Assembly (NCBI GenBank): GCA_012735245.1
Contig: JAAYHU010000080.1
Coordinates: 1-52,993, forward strand
Reading direction: 5' to 3'
Length of the DNA stretch: 52,993 nt
Source: Tissierellia bacterium
GTDB lineage: Bacteria > Bacillota > Clostridia > Tissierellales > Tissierellaceae
Shown: positions 43,200-51,418 of the stretch, piece by piece
Position numbering within the stretch: position 1 is the stretch's first letter
How the letters are laid out: each line of letters begins with the position of its first letter
Notes under the pieces: model-generated
The model's input: the letters and a program-made list of their open reading frames with translations, nothing else
Told to the model about the DNA's origin: nothing
The model's database searches: none
Made by a program: the position numbers and the translations under genes

Positions 43200-44366
43200 C
43201 TACCTTAGCATTAGTAGATTATTTCCTGCTTCTACAATTATGGTTATGGTAATGAAGAACATAGTTCCAGCAGAAATTAGGCTAATTAAGACAAGTGAAA
43301 GGGATTTTCCAACCTGGTTAAAAAACTCTACTAAATTGCTGGATGCAATAGGTTGTATTACTACCGATATCAGTTTGTAAACAGCAAGCAAGGCTAAGAC
43401 TTTAATAATTGGAACCATACAAATTAGTAGTAATATAATTAGTCCAATAAAACCTATACCATTTTTTAATATGGCTGAATATCCAACTACTGCTTCTACT
43501 GCATCAGACAAAAATCCACCTACTATGGGGATAAACTTGTCTACTGCAAATTTAGCAGTCCTTATGGTTAAACCATCTATTTTAGTTCCTAAACCATAAA
43601 TAGTTATTATTCCTATGAATAAGGTTAGGGCTGCAGAAATTGTAACAGCAATTGCCTGCCTGCCCAATTCCGATAATTTACTAAATTCCAATCTATTAGA
43701 TATGTTTGAAATAATGCTGATTATAAAGGAGAAAAATATTAAAGGTAAAATTATATTCTTTATCAATATGCCTATAAAATTAACTATTACTAATATCATT
43801 GGATGAAAAAGAATCCTTGTATTTGGTCCAGATGCTGCAGTTAACAAGGTAAGTAAAACAGGTAATATGGCTTGCATAAAACCTACCATCTTATCTACCG
43901 CTGCCCTAGCCAAGTCCATAACTTGGTTAAAACTTGTAATGACTAAAATGCCTATTAAACAATAAGATATATAATTTGCCAATTCTGCAACTGATGAATT
44001 TTCAAAAGTTGATTGAAGGTTTGTAAGTATAGAAGAAATCATGGTGATTACTAGTATTTTCCCCAATAGATTAAAAGATAGCTTTAACTCTTTTAGAAAC
44101 ATAGCCCCGAGATTTTTACCTATGTCTTTTAACCTAATGGGGATTTTTCCCATTACTAAATCTTTAAGAAAATCCTTAATGTTGAGTCTAGGCAAATCTT
44201 CATTTTCTGTAATAGCATCCTGTAAAAACATTTCTAAGTCTCCTAAATCTAAGAAATCCAATTGCTCATCTATTATAACCAGTTCTCCATCTTCTCCGTA
44301 GACTGTTTGTCCCATTAATAATAAGTAGATGATTAATCCGATCCAAAATTTCTTCATAGGTTTCAC
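43200..44366 (-). CDS. spoIIIAE: stage III sporulation protein AE
   Basis: 388 residues. A cleavable signal-like N-terminus (FWIGLIIYLLLMGQTVYG) and at least seven membrane helices. Conserved SpoIIIAE stretches are MVGFMQAILPVLLTLLTAAS and FIPIVGGFLSDAVEAVVGYS. It is thought to be the membrane core of the channel. AD ends 2 bases upstream. Confidence 0.93.
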   Translation of the reverse strand: MKPMKKFWIGLIIYLLLMGQTVYGEDGELVIIDEQLDFLDLGDLEMFLQDAITENEDLPRLNIKDFLKDLVMGKIPIRLKDIGKNLGAMFLKELKLSFNLLGKILVITMISSILTNLQSTFENSSVAELANYISYCLIGILVITSFNQVMDLARAAVDKMVGFMQAILPVLLTLLTAASGPNTRILFHPMILVIVNFIGILIKNIILPLIFFSFIISIISNISNRLEFSKLSELGRQAIAVTISAALTLFIGIITIYGLGTKIDGLTIRTAKFAVDKFIPIVGGFLSDAVEAVVGYSAILKNGIGFIGLIILLLICMVPIIKVLALLAVYKLISVVIQPIASSNLVEFFNQVGKSLSLVLISLISAGTMFFITITIIVEAGNNLLMLR

Positions 44367-44368
44367 CT

Positions 44369-44755
44369 TTAAGAAAGTATTTTTAATATTAGTTCCATTA
44401 AGGCCAATAGTATAGGTATGGCTAGGACCATAATCAATACTTTTCCTCCCAGCTCTATCTTCATAGCTATACTTTCCTGCCCTGCATCTCTAGAAATTTG
44501 AGCCCCAAATTCCACTATATAGGCCATGCCTATAATCTTTAATATTGTAGAAAAGTAGGCAAATTCTATATTTACCCTCCTGGCCAATGTACTTAATGTC
44601 TCAATAACATAGGATAGTTCTCCTAAGATCATTGTAAAGATTGCAAAGCCAGTCAACAAACTAATGAACATGGGAAATTCTGGCCTGATTTCCTTTAGTA
44701 AAACTATAATAACCGTTGCCACAATTCCAAGACTAACTATCTTAATAATTTCCAT
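44369..44755 (-). CDS. spoIIIAD: stage III sporulation protein AD
   Basis: 128 residues, four membrane helices. SpoIIIAD features: LLKEIRPEFPMFISLLTGFA, MAYIVEFGAQISRDAGQESI and ELGGKVLIMVLAIPILLAL. Paired with SpoIIIAC, a shorter homologue in the preceding gene, with which it shares its general fold. Confidence 0.92.
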   Translation of the reverse strand: MEIIKIVSLGIVATVIIVLLKEIRPEFPMFISLLTGFAIFTMILGELSYVIETLSTLARRVNIEFAYFSTILKIIGMAYIVEFGAQISRDAGQESIAMKIELGGKVLIMVLAIPILLALMELILKILS

Positions 44756-44770
44756 TTGAAACTCCCCTTA

Positions 44771-44965
44771 CTATAACCTAAACATTACTTTTAGATTATC
44801 GAAAAGCCTACTTATCAAGCTTATTACCATGCCAAATGCTACAACTAAGCCAACTATTGTGACTATAAAAGCGTATTCTTCTTTTCCAAATTTACTTAGT
44901 AAGGAATGAATAATTCCCACTAAGATTCCAAGGCCTGTAATTTTTAGAATTAAATCTATTTCCAT
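44771..44965 (-). CDS. spoIIIAC: stage III sporulation protein AC
   Basis: 64 residues with two membrane helices (LILKITGLGILVGIIHSLL and YAFIVTIVGLVVAFGMVISL), the exact length and pattern of SpoIIIAC. LSKFGKEEYA between the helices is the usual loop. Short gap to AD. Confidence 0.93.
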   Translation of the reverse strand: MEIDLILKITGLGILVGIIHSLLSKFGKEEYAFIVTIVGLVVAFGMVISLISRLFDNLKVMFRL

Positions 44966-44975
44966 GGTAATCCTC

Positions 44976-45500
44976 CTATATTAGTAAAATTATTATTCCT
45001 ATTCCAGTTATTACTCCTAAGTTTCTATACAGTTTTTCATTTTGATTTTTTTCCACCTTTGCCTCTTCAATCTGTGCTCCTATTTGCTTTAAGACCAGTT
45101 TAAAGATTTTGCTCTGATCATCCCTATCAGATGACCCTAAGACCCTGCCTAAGGATAGTACTATTTCCACATCTTCTTTTTTGAAATATAGGCTTTTATA
45201 TAGTTCTCCTGCTATTTCAAGAAAGCTATCGTATACAAAACTTCTTTTATTTGCTACTAGATCCCTTTTTATTTCTTCAAATATATAGGATACTCTAGGC
45301 TTCCCCTTCTTATATACATTGGACAGGGCTTCTGGCAAGGGTGTTGCTCCATAGACTATTTCAGTTTCTAGGATCTTAATACATTGCTCTAAGGCAACTA
45401 AGTTTTCAAATCTTAGGGCATATTTTTGCCCATAATAATGGCCTAAAATAGTACATATGCTAAATATAGATATTATTGATAAAAGTTTAAGGAAAAACAT
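44976..45500 (-). CDS. spoIIIAB: stage III sporulation protein AB
   Basis: 174 residues. N- and C-terminal membrane helices (FFLKLLSIISIFSICTILG and a C-terminal LGVITGIGIIILLI) flank a soluble helical domain with LEQCIKILETEIVYGATPLP and LSLGRVLGSSDRDDQ. It resembles GspF of type II secretion systems and is thought to work with AA. One base behind AA. Confidence 0.92.
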   Translation of the reverse strand: MFFLKLLSIISIFSICTILGHYYGQKYALRFENLVALEQCIKILETEIVYGATPLPEALSNVYKKGKPRVSYIFEEIKRDLVANKRSFVYDSFLEIAGELYKSLYFKKEDVEIVLSLGRVLGSSDRDDQSKIFKLVLKQIGAQIEEAKVEKNQNEKLYRNLGVITGIGIIILLI

Positions 45501-45501
45501 T

Positions 45502-46482
45502 TCATGCCCCCCTTACAAAACTGATAGGATTGCCATTCCTATCTGCCAACTCTTTAACCGTTCCTACTCCCTTGGACCTATCTAAGACTATATATCTTTC
45601 AAATATTCTTTCTTCAAAGATTTCCCTCATACTTTGCTTTTCTTTTATTTCCTGGATACTACTGCCGTGGATAGTTGCTATAAGTTTAATTCCTGCTCTT
45701 AGGGCTTCATGAATTGCTTCAACATCCCTTTTCCCCCCAATTTCATCTACTGCAATAATATCTGGTGATAAAGACCTTATGGCCATGATTATTCCATCTG
45801 ATTTTAAACATCCATCCAGTACGTCCGTCCTTATTCCTACATCCTTTTGGGGTACTCCATTATACATGCCAGCTAGTTCCGACCTTTCGTCTACAATGCT
45901 TACTTTAAAACCCTCATAGTAGTTAGCCCAGCCATTGCTTAAATTCCTAATTATATCTCGAAGTAAAGTCGTCTTCCCACACTGAGGAGGCGAAATGATT
46001 AATGTATTATAGAAACCCTTTCTGCCTTTAATCAAATACGGCATTAAAAAGTCTGATATGCCTATTTTTTCTCTAGCAATCCTAATATTTAAAGATGAAA
46101 TGTTTTTAATATTTTCTATGCCCCTTAGACCATAGACCACTTTTCCACCAATGCCAATCCTATGGCCTCCAGTAACTGTGATATATCCATTTTTGATTTC
46201 TTCTAAATAGGCGTAGGCAGAGTAATTGCTAATCAATTGGAAGGTTGATTCTATATGGTTTCCCTCTACTATCATGGCCTTGGATATATCCTTACTGACT
46301 TCACCTTTTTTTGATACGAAATAATCCTTTCCATCATAATAAATCATAAGTGGTCTATCCTTCTTCAATCTTATTTCTTCTACCTTCCCCTTTAAATGTA
46401 GGGGAACTTTTCTAAGTGCTTCTTTCAATTCTTCATTTAAATTTCCAACTAAGGAATCGTATATTTTAACTTCCTTCATCAC
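45502..46482 (-). CDS. spoIIIAA: stage III sporulation protein AA (ATPase)
   Basis: 326 residues. A secretion-type ATPase: Walker A in IISPPQCGKTTLLRDI, Walker B in PDIIAVDEIGGKRD, and TVTGGHRIGIGGKVV before it. It powers the channel between mother cell and forespore. The start is GTG at 46482 (or the next codon, ATG), after GGGAGGG; an out-of-frame ATG between the two ends at once in TGA. It is the first gene of the operon and follows a sigma-E-like promoter. Confidence 0.93.
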   Translation of the reverse strand: MMKEVKIYDSLVGNLNEELKEALRKVPLHLKGKVEEIRLKKDRPLMIYYDGKDYFVSKKGEVSKDISKAMIVEGNHIESTFQLISNYSAYAYLEEIKNGYITVTGGHRIGIGGKVVYGLRGIENIKNISSLNIRIAREKIGISDFLMPYLIKGRKGFYNTLIISPPQCGKTTLLRDIIRNLSNGWANYYEGFKVSIVDERSELAGMYNGVPQKDVGIRTDVLDGCLKSDGIIMAIRSLSPDIIAVDEIGGKRDVEAIHEALRAGIKLIATIHGSSIQEIKEKQSMREIFEERIFERYIVLDRSKGVGTVKELADRNGNPISFVRGA

Positions 46483-46504
46483 AACATGTCCCTCCCTTGT
46501 AATA

Positions 46505-46532
46505 ATTCTATGATTAAGCAGCCTATATATTC
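46505..46532 (-). promoter_or_regulatory. sigma-E-like promoter of the spoIIIA operon
   Basis: GAATATA (46526-46532) matches KMATATT at six of seven; CATAGAAT (46505-46512), 13 bases downstream, matches CATACAMT at seven of eight. The leader would be only about 16 bases. The spoIIIA operon is sigma-E-dependent in Bacillus. Confidence 0.55.
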
Positions 46533-46637
46533 CAAAAAATAAAAAAAGCTTCTATAAATTTAAATAAAAAAATCATTTAAAAGCCATTCATATAAATTTT
46601 TGATTATAAGAATTCGGGCTAAAACTTTTTTTGGCAA

Positions 46638-46677
46638 TAAAAAAAGGGATTCTAAAGTTTTAAACTTTAGAATCCCT
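46638..46677 (-). terminator. terminator of the efp-acidic protein unit
   Basis: About 14 bp of perfect stem (46645 to 46677, symmetric about 46661) followed by a seven-U run on the - strand. It separates the right-end unit from spoIIIA. Confidence 0.9.
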
Positions 46678-46683
46678 CTATTG

Positions 46684-47064
46684 TTACTCATCTACCTTTT
46701 CTGCTTCCTCTGTCTCTACCAATTCATCATGGCAGTCACAGCAACATTCTTCATCATCACAATAATCATCGAAATCATCAAAGTCAAAATCATCGTCATA
46801 GTCATAATAGTCTTCAAAGTCATCATCATAGTCATCATCAGAATCATAAATTTCATCTTCTACATCAGCTAAGTCTTCATCGATAAAGTTTACGTACTCT
46901 TCTAATTCCATTTGATTTTCAATGGTTTCCTCTAAAACATCAGCAAAATCTTCTAAGACTTCCACTATCTCTAATAGCAACTTTCCTTCCTTTGATGTTC
47001 CATCAATACCAAGACCATCAGCTAAACCCTTTAAATAGGAAACTCTTTGCATTAAAAAATCCAT
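46684..47064 (-). CDS. acidic CD1247-like protein with a C-terminal Cys cluster
   Basis: 126 residues. Residues 1-70 form a helical domain like the N-terminus of the C. difficile CD1247 type (MQRVSYLKGLADGLGI). Residues about 70-100 are nearly all Asp, Glu, Tyr and Phe, and then five Cys and a His occur in YCDDEECCCDCHDEL. The arrangement suggests a metal-binding or redox module on an extended acidic tail. Function unknown. GGAGG precedes the ATG. Last gene of the unit, behind efp. Confidence 0.72.
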   Translation of the reverse strand: MDFLMQRVSYLKGLADGLGIDGTSKEGKLLLEIVEVLEDFADVLEETIENQMELEEYVNFIDEDLADVEDEIYDSDDDYDDDFEDYYDYDDDFDFDDFDDYCDDEECCCDCHDELVETEEAEKVDE

Positions 47065-47102
47065 AATTTTCCCTCCTAAATAATATTTTTAATGATTATA
47101 AC

Positions 47103-47660
47103 CTATTTTCTTGATAAATACTCACCAGTTCTTGTATCTATCTTAATTATGTCACCAACATTAACAAATAAAGGTACATTTATGGTTGCTCCTGTTTCTA
47201 CAGTAGCAGGCTTTGTTGCTCCTGCAGCAGTATCACCCTTAACTCCAGGTTCAGTCTGTATAACCTCTAATTCAACGAAGTTTGGTGGTAGCACTTCAAA
47301 GGGCTTACCTTTGTAGAATCTTACTGTAGCATTGTCGTTTTCCTTTAGGTAAACCATGGCTTCTTCTACAGCTTCCCTATCTAAAGGTAGCTGCTCATAG
47401 GTCTCAGTATCCATAAAATAATAAAGCTGGCCATCATTATATAAGTATTGCATTTCCTTAGTCTCAATATGAGCCTTGGGAAATCTATCTGTAGGGCTGA
47501 AAGTAACATCTTTGGTCACGCCAGACATTACAGATCTGATCTTTGCCCTCACAAATGCAGCCCCTTTTCCAGGTTTTACGTGTTGAAAATCTACTACTTG
47601 GTATACATCTCCATCCATTTCAAAAGTTATTCCTTTTCTAAAATCACCTGCTGAAATCAT
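47103..47660 (-). CDS. efp: elongation factor P
   Basis: 185 residues. Three-domain [23 protein letters not shown], loop with the tip lysine in [14 protein letters not shown], and [19 protein letters not shown] at the end. It relieves ribosomes stalled at polyproline. The tip Lys may carry a modification made elsewhere. Here it is in an operon with aroQ, aroK and pseudopilin genes instead of with accB or a peptidase. Confidence 0.95.
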   Translation of the reverse strand: MISAGDFRKGITFEMDGDVYQVVDFQHVKPGKGAAFVRAKIRSVMSGVTKDVTFSPTDRFPKAHIETKEMQYLYNDGQLYYFMDTETYEQLPLDREAVEEAMVYLKENDNATVRFYKGKPFEVLPPNFVELEVIQTEPGVKGDTAAGATKPATVETGATINVPLFVNVGDIIKIDTRTGEYLSRK

Positions 47661-47678
47661 CTTTTAACCTCCTAAATT

Positions 47679-48113
47679 CTACTTATTCAGTAATTTAATA
47701 GCCTCCATAGCTACTAAATAGCCATATACACCTAATCCTGTAATCTGGCCACTACATACAGGTGCAATAACGGATTTAGACCTAAAATCTTCCCTTCCAT
47801 AAATATTAGATAAGTGCACTTCTATTACTGGAATATGAAGGACTTCTATTGCATCCCTGATAGCTATGCTGTAATGGCTAAAAGCAGCAGGATTGATGAT
47901 TATGCCATCATATTCTAAATCTATAGAGGCTTGAATTTTTTCAACTATTGAACCTTCAAAATTTGATTGAAAGATTTCTACTTCAATATCTAGGTCTTTT
48001 GCCTTAGCTTCAATAAGCTTATTTATTTCCTCTAAAGATTTTCCACCATAAAGGGAGGAGTTTCTTTTTTCTAAAATATTAAGGTTAGGTCCATGAATAA
48101 CTAGTATTTTCAT
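47679..48113 (-). CDS. aroQ: type II 3-dehydroquinate dehydratase
   Basis: 144 residues, the type II (dodecameric) length. Motifs: ILVIHGPNLNILEKRN at the start, IIINPAAFSHYSIAIRDA and VIEVHLSNIYGREDFRSKS, including catalytic Tyr in SSLYGGKSLEE and His in EVHLSN. It makes 3-dehydroshikimate. The start is the ATG ending at 48113 after AGAGGAGAAACT. It precedes efp and follows aroK. Confidence 0.94.
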   Translation of the reverse strand: MKILVIHGPNLNILEKRNSSLYGGKSLEEINKLIEAKAKDLDIEVEIFQSNFEGSIVEKIQASIDLEYDGIIINPAAFSHYSIAIRDAIEVLHIPVIEVHLSNIYGREDFRSKSVIAPVCSGQITGLGVYGYLVAMEAIKLLNK

Positions 48114-48162
48114 AGTTTCTCCTCTTCTTTCCACCTTATTATATCAGTATACATTATTTACC

Positions 48163-48684
48163 TCAAGAGTTAATTTTGTCACATAATTGCAAAATCTCAT
48201 AGATTATATTATCAATAGATCTATTATTGACATGGACAATATAATCTGCTGCAAAATGATACAATTCCTTTCTAGTCTCATACATATTTTCAACTTCTTT
48301 ATAGATGTCATTCCCTTTATGAAGTAGTGGCCTAACAACCTTAGATTTTTTCAAGTTTTTTACAATATTCTCAATAGAGGATTCTAACAAAATCAATACT
48401 CCCTTTTTCTTTAGTTTGATAAGGTTTTTCTCCCTTAATATTATTCCACCACCAGTAGATATAATTAAATCTTCTTTTTTACTAATTTCATCTACTATTT
48501 TTGTTTCAATATTTCTAAAATATTCTTCTCCATATCTCTCAAAAATTTCTTCTATGTCCATACCTAATCTTTTTTTAATTAAAATATCCGTATCTATAAA
48601 TTCCCTATTAAGTTTTTTAGAAAGCTCCTTGCCAATAGTAGTCTTTCCAGTACCACTCATGCCGATTAAAACTATATTTTTCAA
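48163..48684 (-). CDS. aroK: shikimate kinase
   Basis: About 173 residues. P-loop in IVLIGMSGTGKTTIGKELSK, DTD (FIDTDILIKKRLG) for shikimate and Mg, GEEYFRNIET and STGGGIILRE as further substrate contacts, and RPLLHKG in the lid. It phosphorylates shikimate in chorismate synthesis. I place the start at TTG 48684, matching the common N-terminus of this enzyme and the AGGTGAT site; a GTG three codons earlier is in the binding site itself. Confidence 0.92.
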   Translation of the reverse strand: MKNIVLIGMSGTGKTTIGKELSKKLNREFIDTDILIKKRLGMDIEEIFERYGEEYFRNIETKIVDEISKKEDLIISTGGGIILREKNLIKLKKKGVLILLESSIENIVKNLKKSKVVRPLLHKGNDIYKEVENMYETRKELYHFAADYIVHVNNRSIDNIIYEILQLCDKINS

Positions 48685-48693
48685 ATCTATCAC

Positions 48694-48960
48694 CTATTTA
48701 TGTCTTGGATTATCTCTAACGACTTCAATTGCCTTAGTAATTTCAGTTATAATATCAGTACTAAATTGAGGTTTTAGGCTATCTGCCTTTGAAAACACAT
48801 AACCTTTTTCAGTAACTACGTATTTAGGCTTTAAATTGTTTAATGCAATGGCAGCAATGTCCAATTTGCATTTTTCACATTTACAAATATCATCCATATC
48901 CTTTAACACCTTATCTACTAAATACAGGACTTCATCTTTCAATAAATTACGAAGTTCCAT
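48694..48960 (-). CDS. comFB: ComFB-family protein
   Basis: 88 residues. ComFB pattern: LRNLLKDEVLYLVDKVLKDM, a Cys cluster CKCEKCKLDIAAIALNNLKP and PKYVVTEKG. The family is linked to late competence in Bacillus and, more recently, to binding of cyclic dinucleotides in other bacteria. Its place behind four pseudopilin genes favours a regulatory role for that pilus. The ATG at 48960 follows AAGGGGG; a longer frame exists but overlaps the pilin-like gene. Confidence 0.82.
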   Translation of the reverse strand: MELRNLLKDEVLYLVDKVLKDMDDICKCEKCKLDIAAIALNNLKPKYVVTEKGYVFSKADSLKPQFSTDIITEITKAIEVVRDNPRHK

Positions 48961-48974
48961 AATAAACCCCCTTT

Positions 48975-49985
48975 TCAATTACTCTTAAACAATAGTATAT
49001 TAGGTTCGATAAATCCTGGTATATACAATCCATATCTATAGATGTTTTCACTATTATATGATACATCTATACTATCCTCATTTAAATCCTTAGAACTTAT
49101 TATCAATCCGTTTATCTTTGGCTTTTCATTGGATTTTACTATTATATCTCCATCCCTTAATATAATAATACCATTAAAGTTAAATTTGTTGAACACGGTT
49201 ATATTGCCTTCTACAAATATTAATCCATTTAGTTCCATAGGGCTATCTAAGCCTTCTTCATTACCTAAAATTAAGTCTACGTCATTTTCTCCATATTTCC
49301 TTATGATTAAAACTATGTTATTGTTACCAATATGCTCTATATATGGTTCCACCATGGTCTCTCGATATGCGTATAGATAGGAGTTGTTTTCATCAATTTG
49401 ATTTAAAATAAGGCTTTGAAAATTGGAAAATTGGCCTCCATAAGTATTTGATGGTAAATCCTTAAAATCTATATTTATTTCTTCAAATATTCTGTTTAAT
49501 AGCATGTGAAAATCTTCTGTAGAATTTTCTAAAGTAGATGGACTTAAAATAGGACTGCCTAACTCAAAAAAATCATTTACCAGTGTGCCAGAGGCAGTAA
49601 TATTTGTTTTTATGCCTTTGTAATCCGATTCAGAACTTAAGTTAAATTCCATCCGGTTATTATTCTCTCTTAGGGTGAGTTTTACCTTAGAAGGGGACTC
49701 AAATTCATCTATATCCCTATTATCTAATATTATATCCTTTGTAGTAGTCCTTTTTCCCCTAAAAACCTCTACTACAAATGGATAAAATTCTTCATCATAA
49801 TATTTATCAAATAATATCATATAGATTTTTCCCTCTGCTAAGTAGTAGGACTGTAAATTATTTCTTGTATTTATTGATATATGATATTCCACCTTAGATT
49901 CATAAACTAAATATGATGTTATTATCATAAGAATAGACATGACTAATAAAGCGTAAATTGATATATACCCTTCTCTTTTAATCAT
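48975..49985 (-). CDS. PilX/GspK-like minor pseudopilin
   Basis: 336 residues. It starts like a pilin with a charged head and a hydrophobic helix, REGYISIYALLVMSILMII, and has YYLAEGKIYMI, a typical continuation. Residue +5 after the Gly is Tyr, not Glu, as in GspK-type tip pseudopilins that lack Glu5. The rest is a large soluble region with repeating INGLIF/FNGIIIL-like beta strands. It could cap the pseudopilus. It is followed by comFB. Confidence 0.7.
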   Translation of the reverse strand: MIKREGYISIYALLVMSILMIITSYLVYESKVEYHISINTRNNLQSYYLAEGKIYMILFDKYYDEEFYPFVVEVFRGKRTTTKDIILDNRDIDEFESPSKVKLTLRENNNRMEFNLSSESDYKGIKTNITASGTLVNDFFELGSPILSPSTLENSTEDFHMLLNRIFEEINIDFKDLPSNTYGGQFSNFQSLILNQIDENNSYLYAYRETMVEPYIEHIGNNNIVLIIRKYGENDVDLILGNEEGLDSPMELNGLIFVEGNITVFNKFNFNGIIILRDGDIIVKSNEKPKINGLIISSKDLNEDSIDVSYNSENIYRYGLYIPGFIEPNILLFKSN

Positions 49986-50002
49986 GGCTACCCCTTATAA
50001 GA

Positions 50003-50584
50003 TCAATTGTCTATAGGACACCTGACGTAATAATTAGATTTTAGGTTAAGTTCTTGTCCACTATCAGATAATAATTGGAAGTCTAAATATATCATTTTAT
50101 TTTCTATATCTAAGCTTGTACCCTTAATGCTATGGATAAATTCACTAATTTCATTATGGCCTTGAAGTTGAGAATAAATTGGGTAGGTATTATTCTTTGC
50201 AAGGCCAGAAATCCTAATTAACTTGTCATCCTTCCTATAATAAGTTGTAAATCTATTAAATATTTCATCTTCTTTGTTGACGATTACAAAACCTACATTT
50301 TCACGATAATATCCATTTAAACCACTTATCTTACTAGATGGTATAATCTTTTCCGCTGATTTTACCTCATCTTTTATGTATTCAATGGCATATCTGCCAT
50401 TTAACATCAATTCATCTATTTCATTACTCAAGACAGAAACATGTTTTGAGAACCTTAGGAGGCTAGATATGGATAATATCAAAATAGAGGATAGGCCCAG
50501 GGCCAGTACTAGTTCAATTAAGGTAAAGCCTTTATTTCTTTGGAAGATAAGCTTTAAGTTCCACACTATCTGACTTACCCCCAT
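50003..50584 (-). CDS. type IV pseudopilin, PilW/GspJ-like
   Basis: About 187-193 residues. Class III signal NKGFTLIELVLALGLSSILI, to be cut after Gly by prepilin peptidase, then a globular region of about 160 residues. Length and place after GspI/PilV-like fit a PilW/GspJ minor pilin. The start is uncertain: the ATG at 50584 has no binding site, whereas the GTG at 50566 follows GGGGGTAAG by about 10 bases. The 5' end overlaps the preceding gene by 35-53 bases. Confidence 0.78.
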   Translation of the reverse strand: MGVSQIVWNLKLIFQRNKGFTLIELVLALGLSSILILSISSLLRFSKHVSVLSNEIDELMLNGRYAIEYIKDEVKSAEKIIPSSKISGLNGYYRENVGFVIVNKEDEIFNRFTTYYRKDDKLIRISGLAKNNTYPIYSQLQGHNEISEFIHSIKGTSLDIENKMIYLDFQLLSDSGQELNLKSNYYVRCPIDN

Positions 50585-50945
50585 CTTTATTATATACTAT
50601 AACAGCAATCTTCCATAATGAATCAGACTTATTTTCTTTTATTATCTTTATGGGATAGTCATAGCCTTCCTTATCTAGGCTTATTTCTATATAATCATTA
50701 CCTCTAAATTCTTCAATTAATTGACCTATTTCCACATCATATACAAATAATTCCTTTGAAGTCTCACAATCAAAAGCTTTGATCCTTTCCACTACCATTT
50801 CCCCTGTATAAATCATATTGTATCTTGTCTTCTGTTTAGAAAGGTTATAAAAAGCTCCATTAGCTATAGGCAGCACAGATACAGTAATTAAACCAAGTAG
50901 AAATAAACCCATTATGACTTCAATTAAAGTAAAACCCCTTTTCAT
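50532..50945 (-). CDS. type IV pseudopilin, PilV/GspI-like
   Basis: 137 residues. It starts with the class III prepilin signal KRGFTLIEVIMGLFLLGL (Gly-Phe cleavage site, Glu at +5). The following NGAFYNLSKQKTRYN and a small beta domain fit minor pilins of the PilV/GspI type. The ATG lies directly behind a GGGGGTAC site. It sits in a set with GspH-, PilW- and PilX-like genes. Confidence 0.8.
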   Translation of the reverse strand: MKRGFTLIEVIMGLFLLGLITVSVLPIANGAFYNLSKQKTRYNMIYTGEMVVERIKAFDCETSKELFVYDVEIGQLIEEFRGNDYIEISLDKEGYDYPIKIIKENKSDSLWKIAVIVYNKDGGKSDSVELKAYLPKK

Positions 50946-50953
50946 TGTACCCC

Positions 50954-51418
50954 CTATTTTCCATTAAAATAGATGTTTACTTTACCAGTGGCTGGTGTAA
51001 TGGTTATTTCAATATTTTGCCCCTTCTTGTTAGTCAGTTTTATGGTACCAGCCTTATTAGGTGTACCAGTAGGAGAAAATCTTAAAGAGCTGCTGAAATT
51101 ATTGCTAATAATCTTTATTCCATTTTCAAACTTCACATTTCTTATGGTTTCATTCTCAGTGCCATGCCTTATTATTTGATAGCTATTATTTCTAACGTTT
51201 ACATTTAGGGTATAATAAGTATTTTCTATAATAGCACTATTTCTGGCATTTATTATATCTCTTCTAAAAGTCATTAGCTCTCTCTTTTCCAGATTGATGA
51301 AAATACTTCTTATACTTGGGATAGAAATAGAAAAAACAATAGCAAATAAGGCTAAGACTGCTAGCAACTCCAGTAGTGTATAGCCTAATTTGCTACCTTT
51401 TAGTTTTCTGATAATCAT
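50954..51418 (-). CDS. type IV pseudopilin, GspH/FimT-like
   Basis: 154 residues. LGYTLLELLAVLALFAIVFS is the class III signal (Tyr at +1, Glu at +5). The C-terminal region has FSPTGTPNKAGTIKL and PATGKVNIYFNGK, the usual GspH/FimT beta layout. It starts inside the stop of the SLH-domain gene (ATGA overlap), indicating coupled translation. Confidence 0.82.
   Translation of the reverse strand: MIIRKLKGSKLGYTLLELLAVLALFAIVFSISIPSIRSIFINLEKRELMTFRRDIINARNSAIIENTYYTLNVNVRNNSYQIIRHGTENETIRNVKFENGIKIISNNFSSSLRFSPTGTPNKAGTIKLTNKKGQNIEITITPATGKVNIYFNGK

Noticed and set aside
46720-46860. Short tandem repeat or CRISPR-like array (repeated atcatc/gtcatc units)
   Set aside because: The units are 3-6 bases and encode an acidic Asp-rich stretch in frame; there are no spacers.
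46600-46872. Hydrophobic open frame on the + strand opposite the acidic protein
   Set aside because: Its Ile/Val-rich repeats are the exact complement of Asp/Glu codons, and it crosses a terminator.
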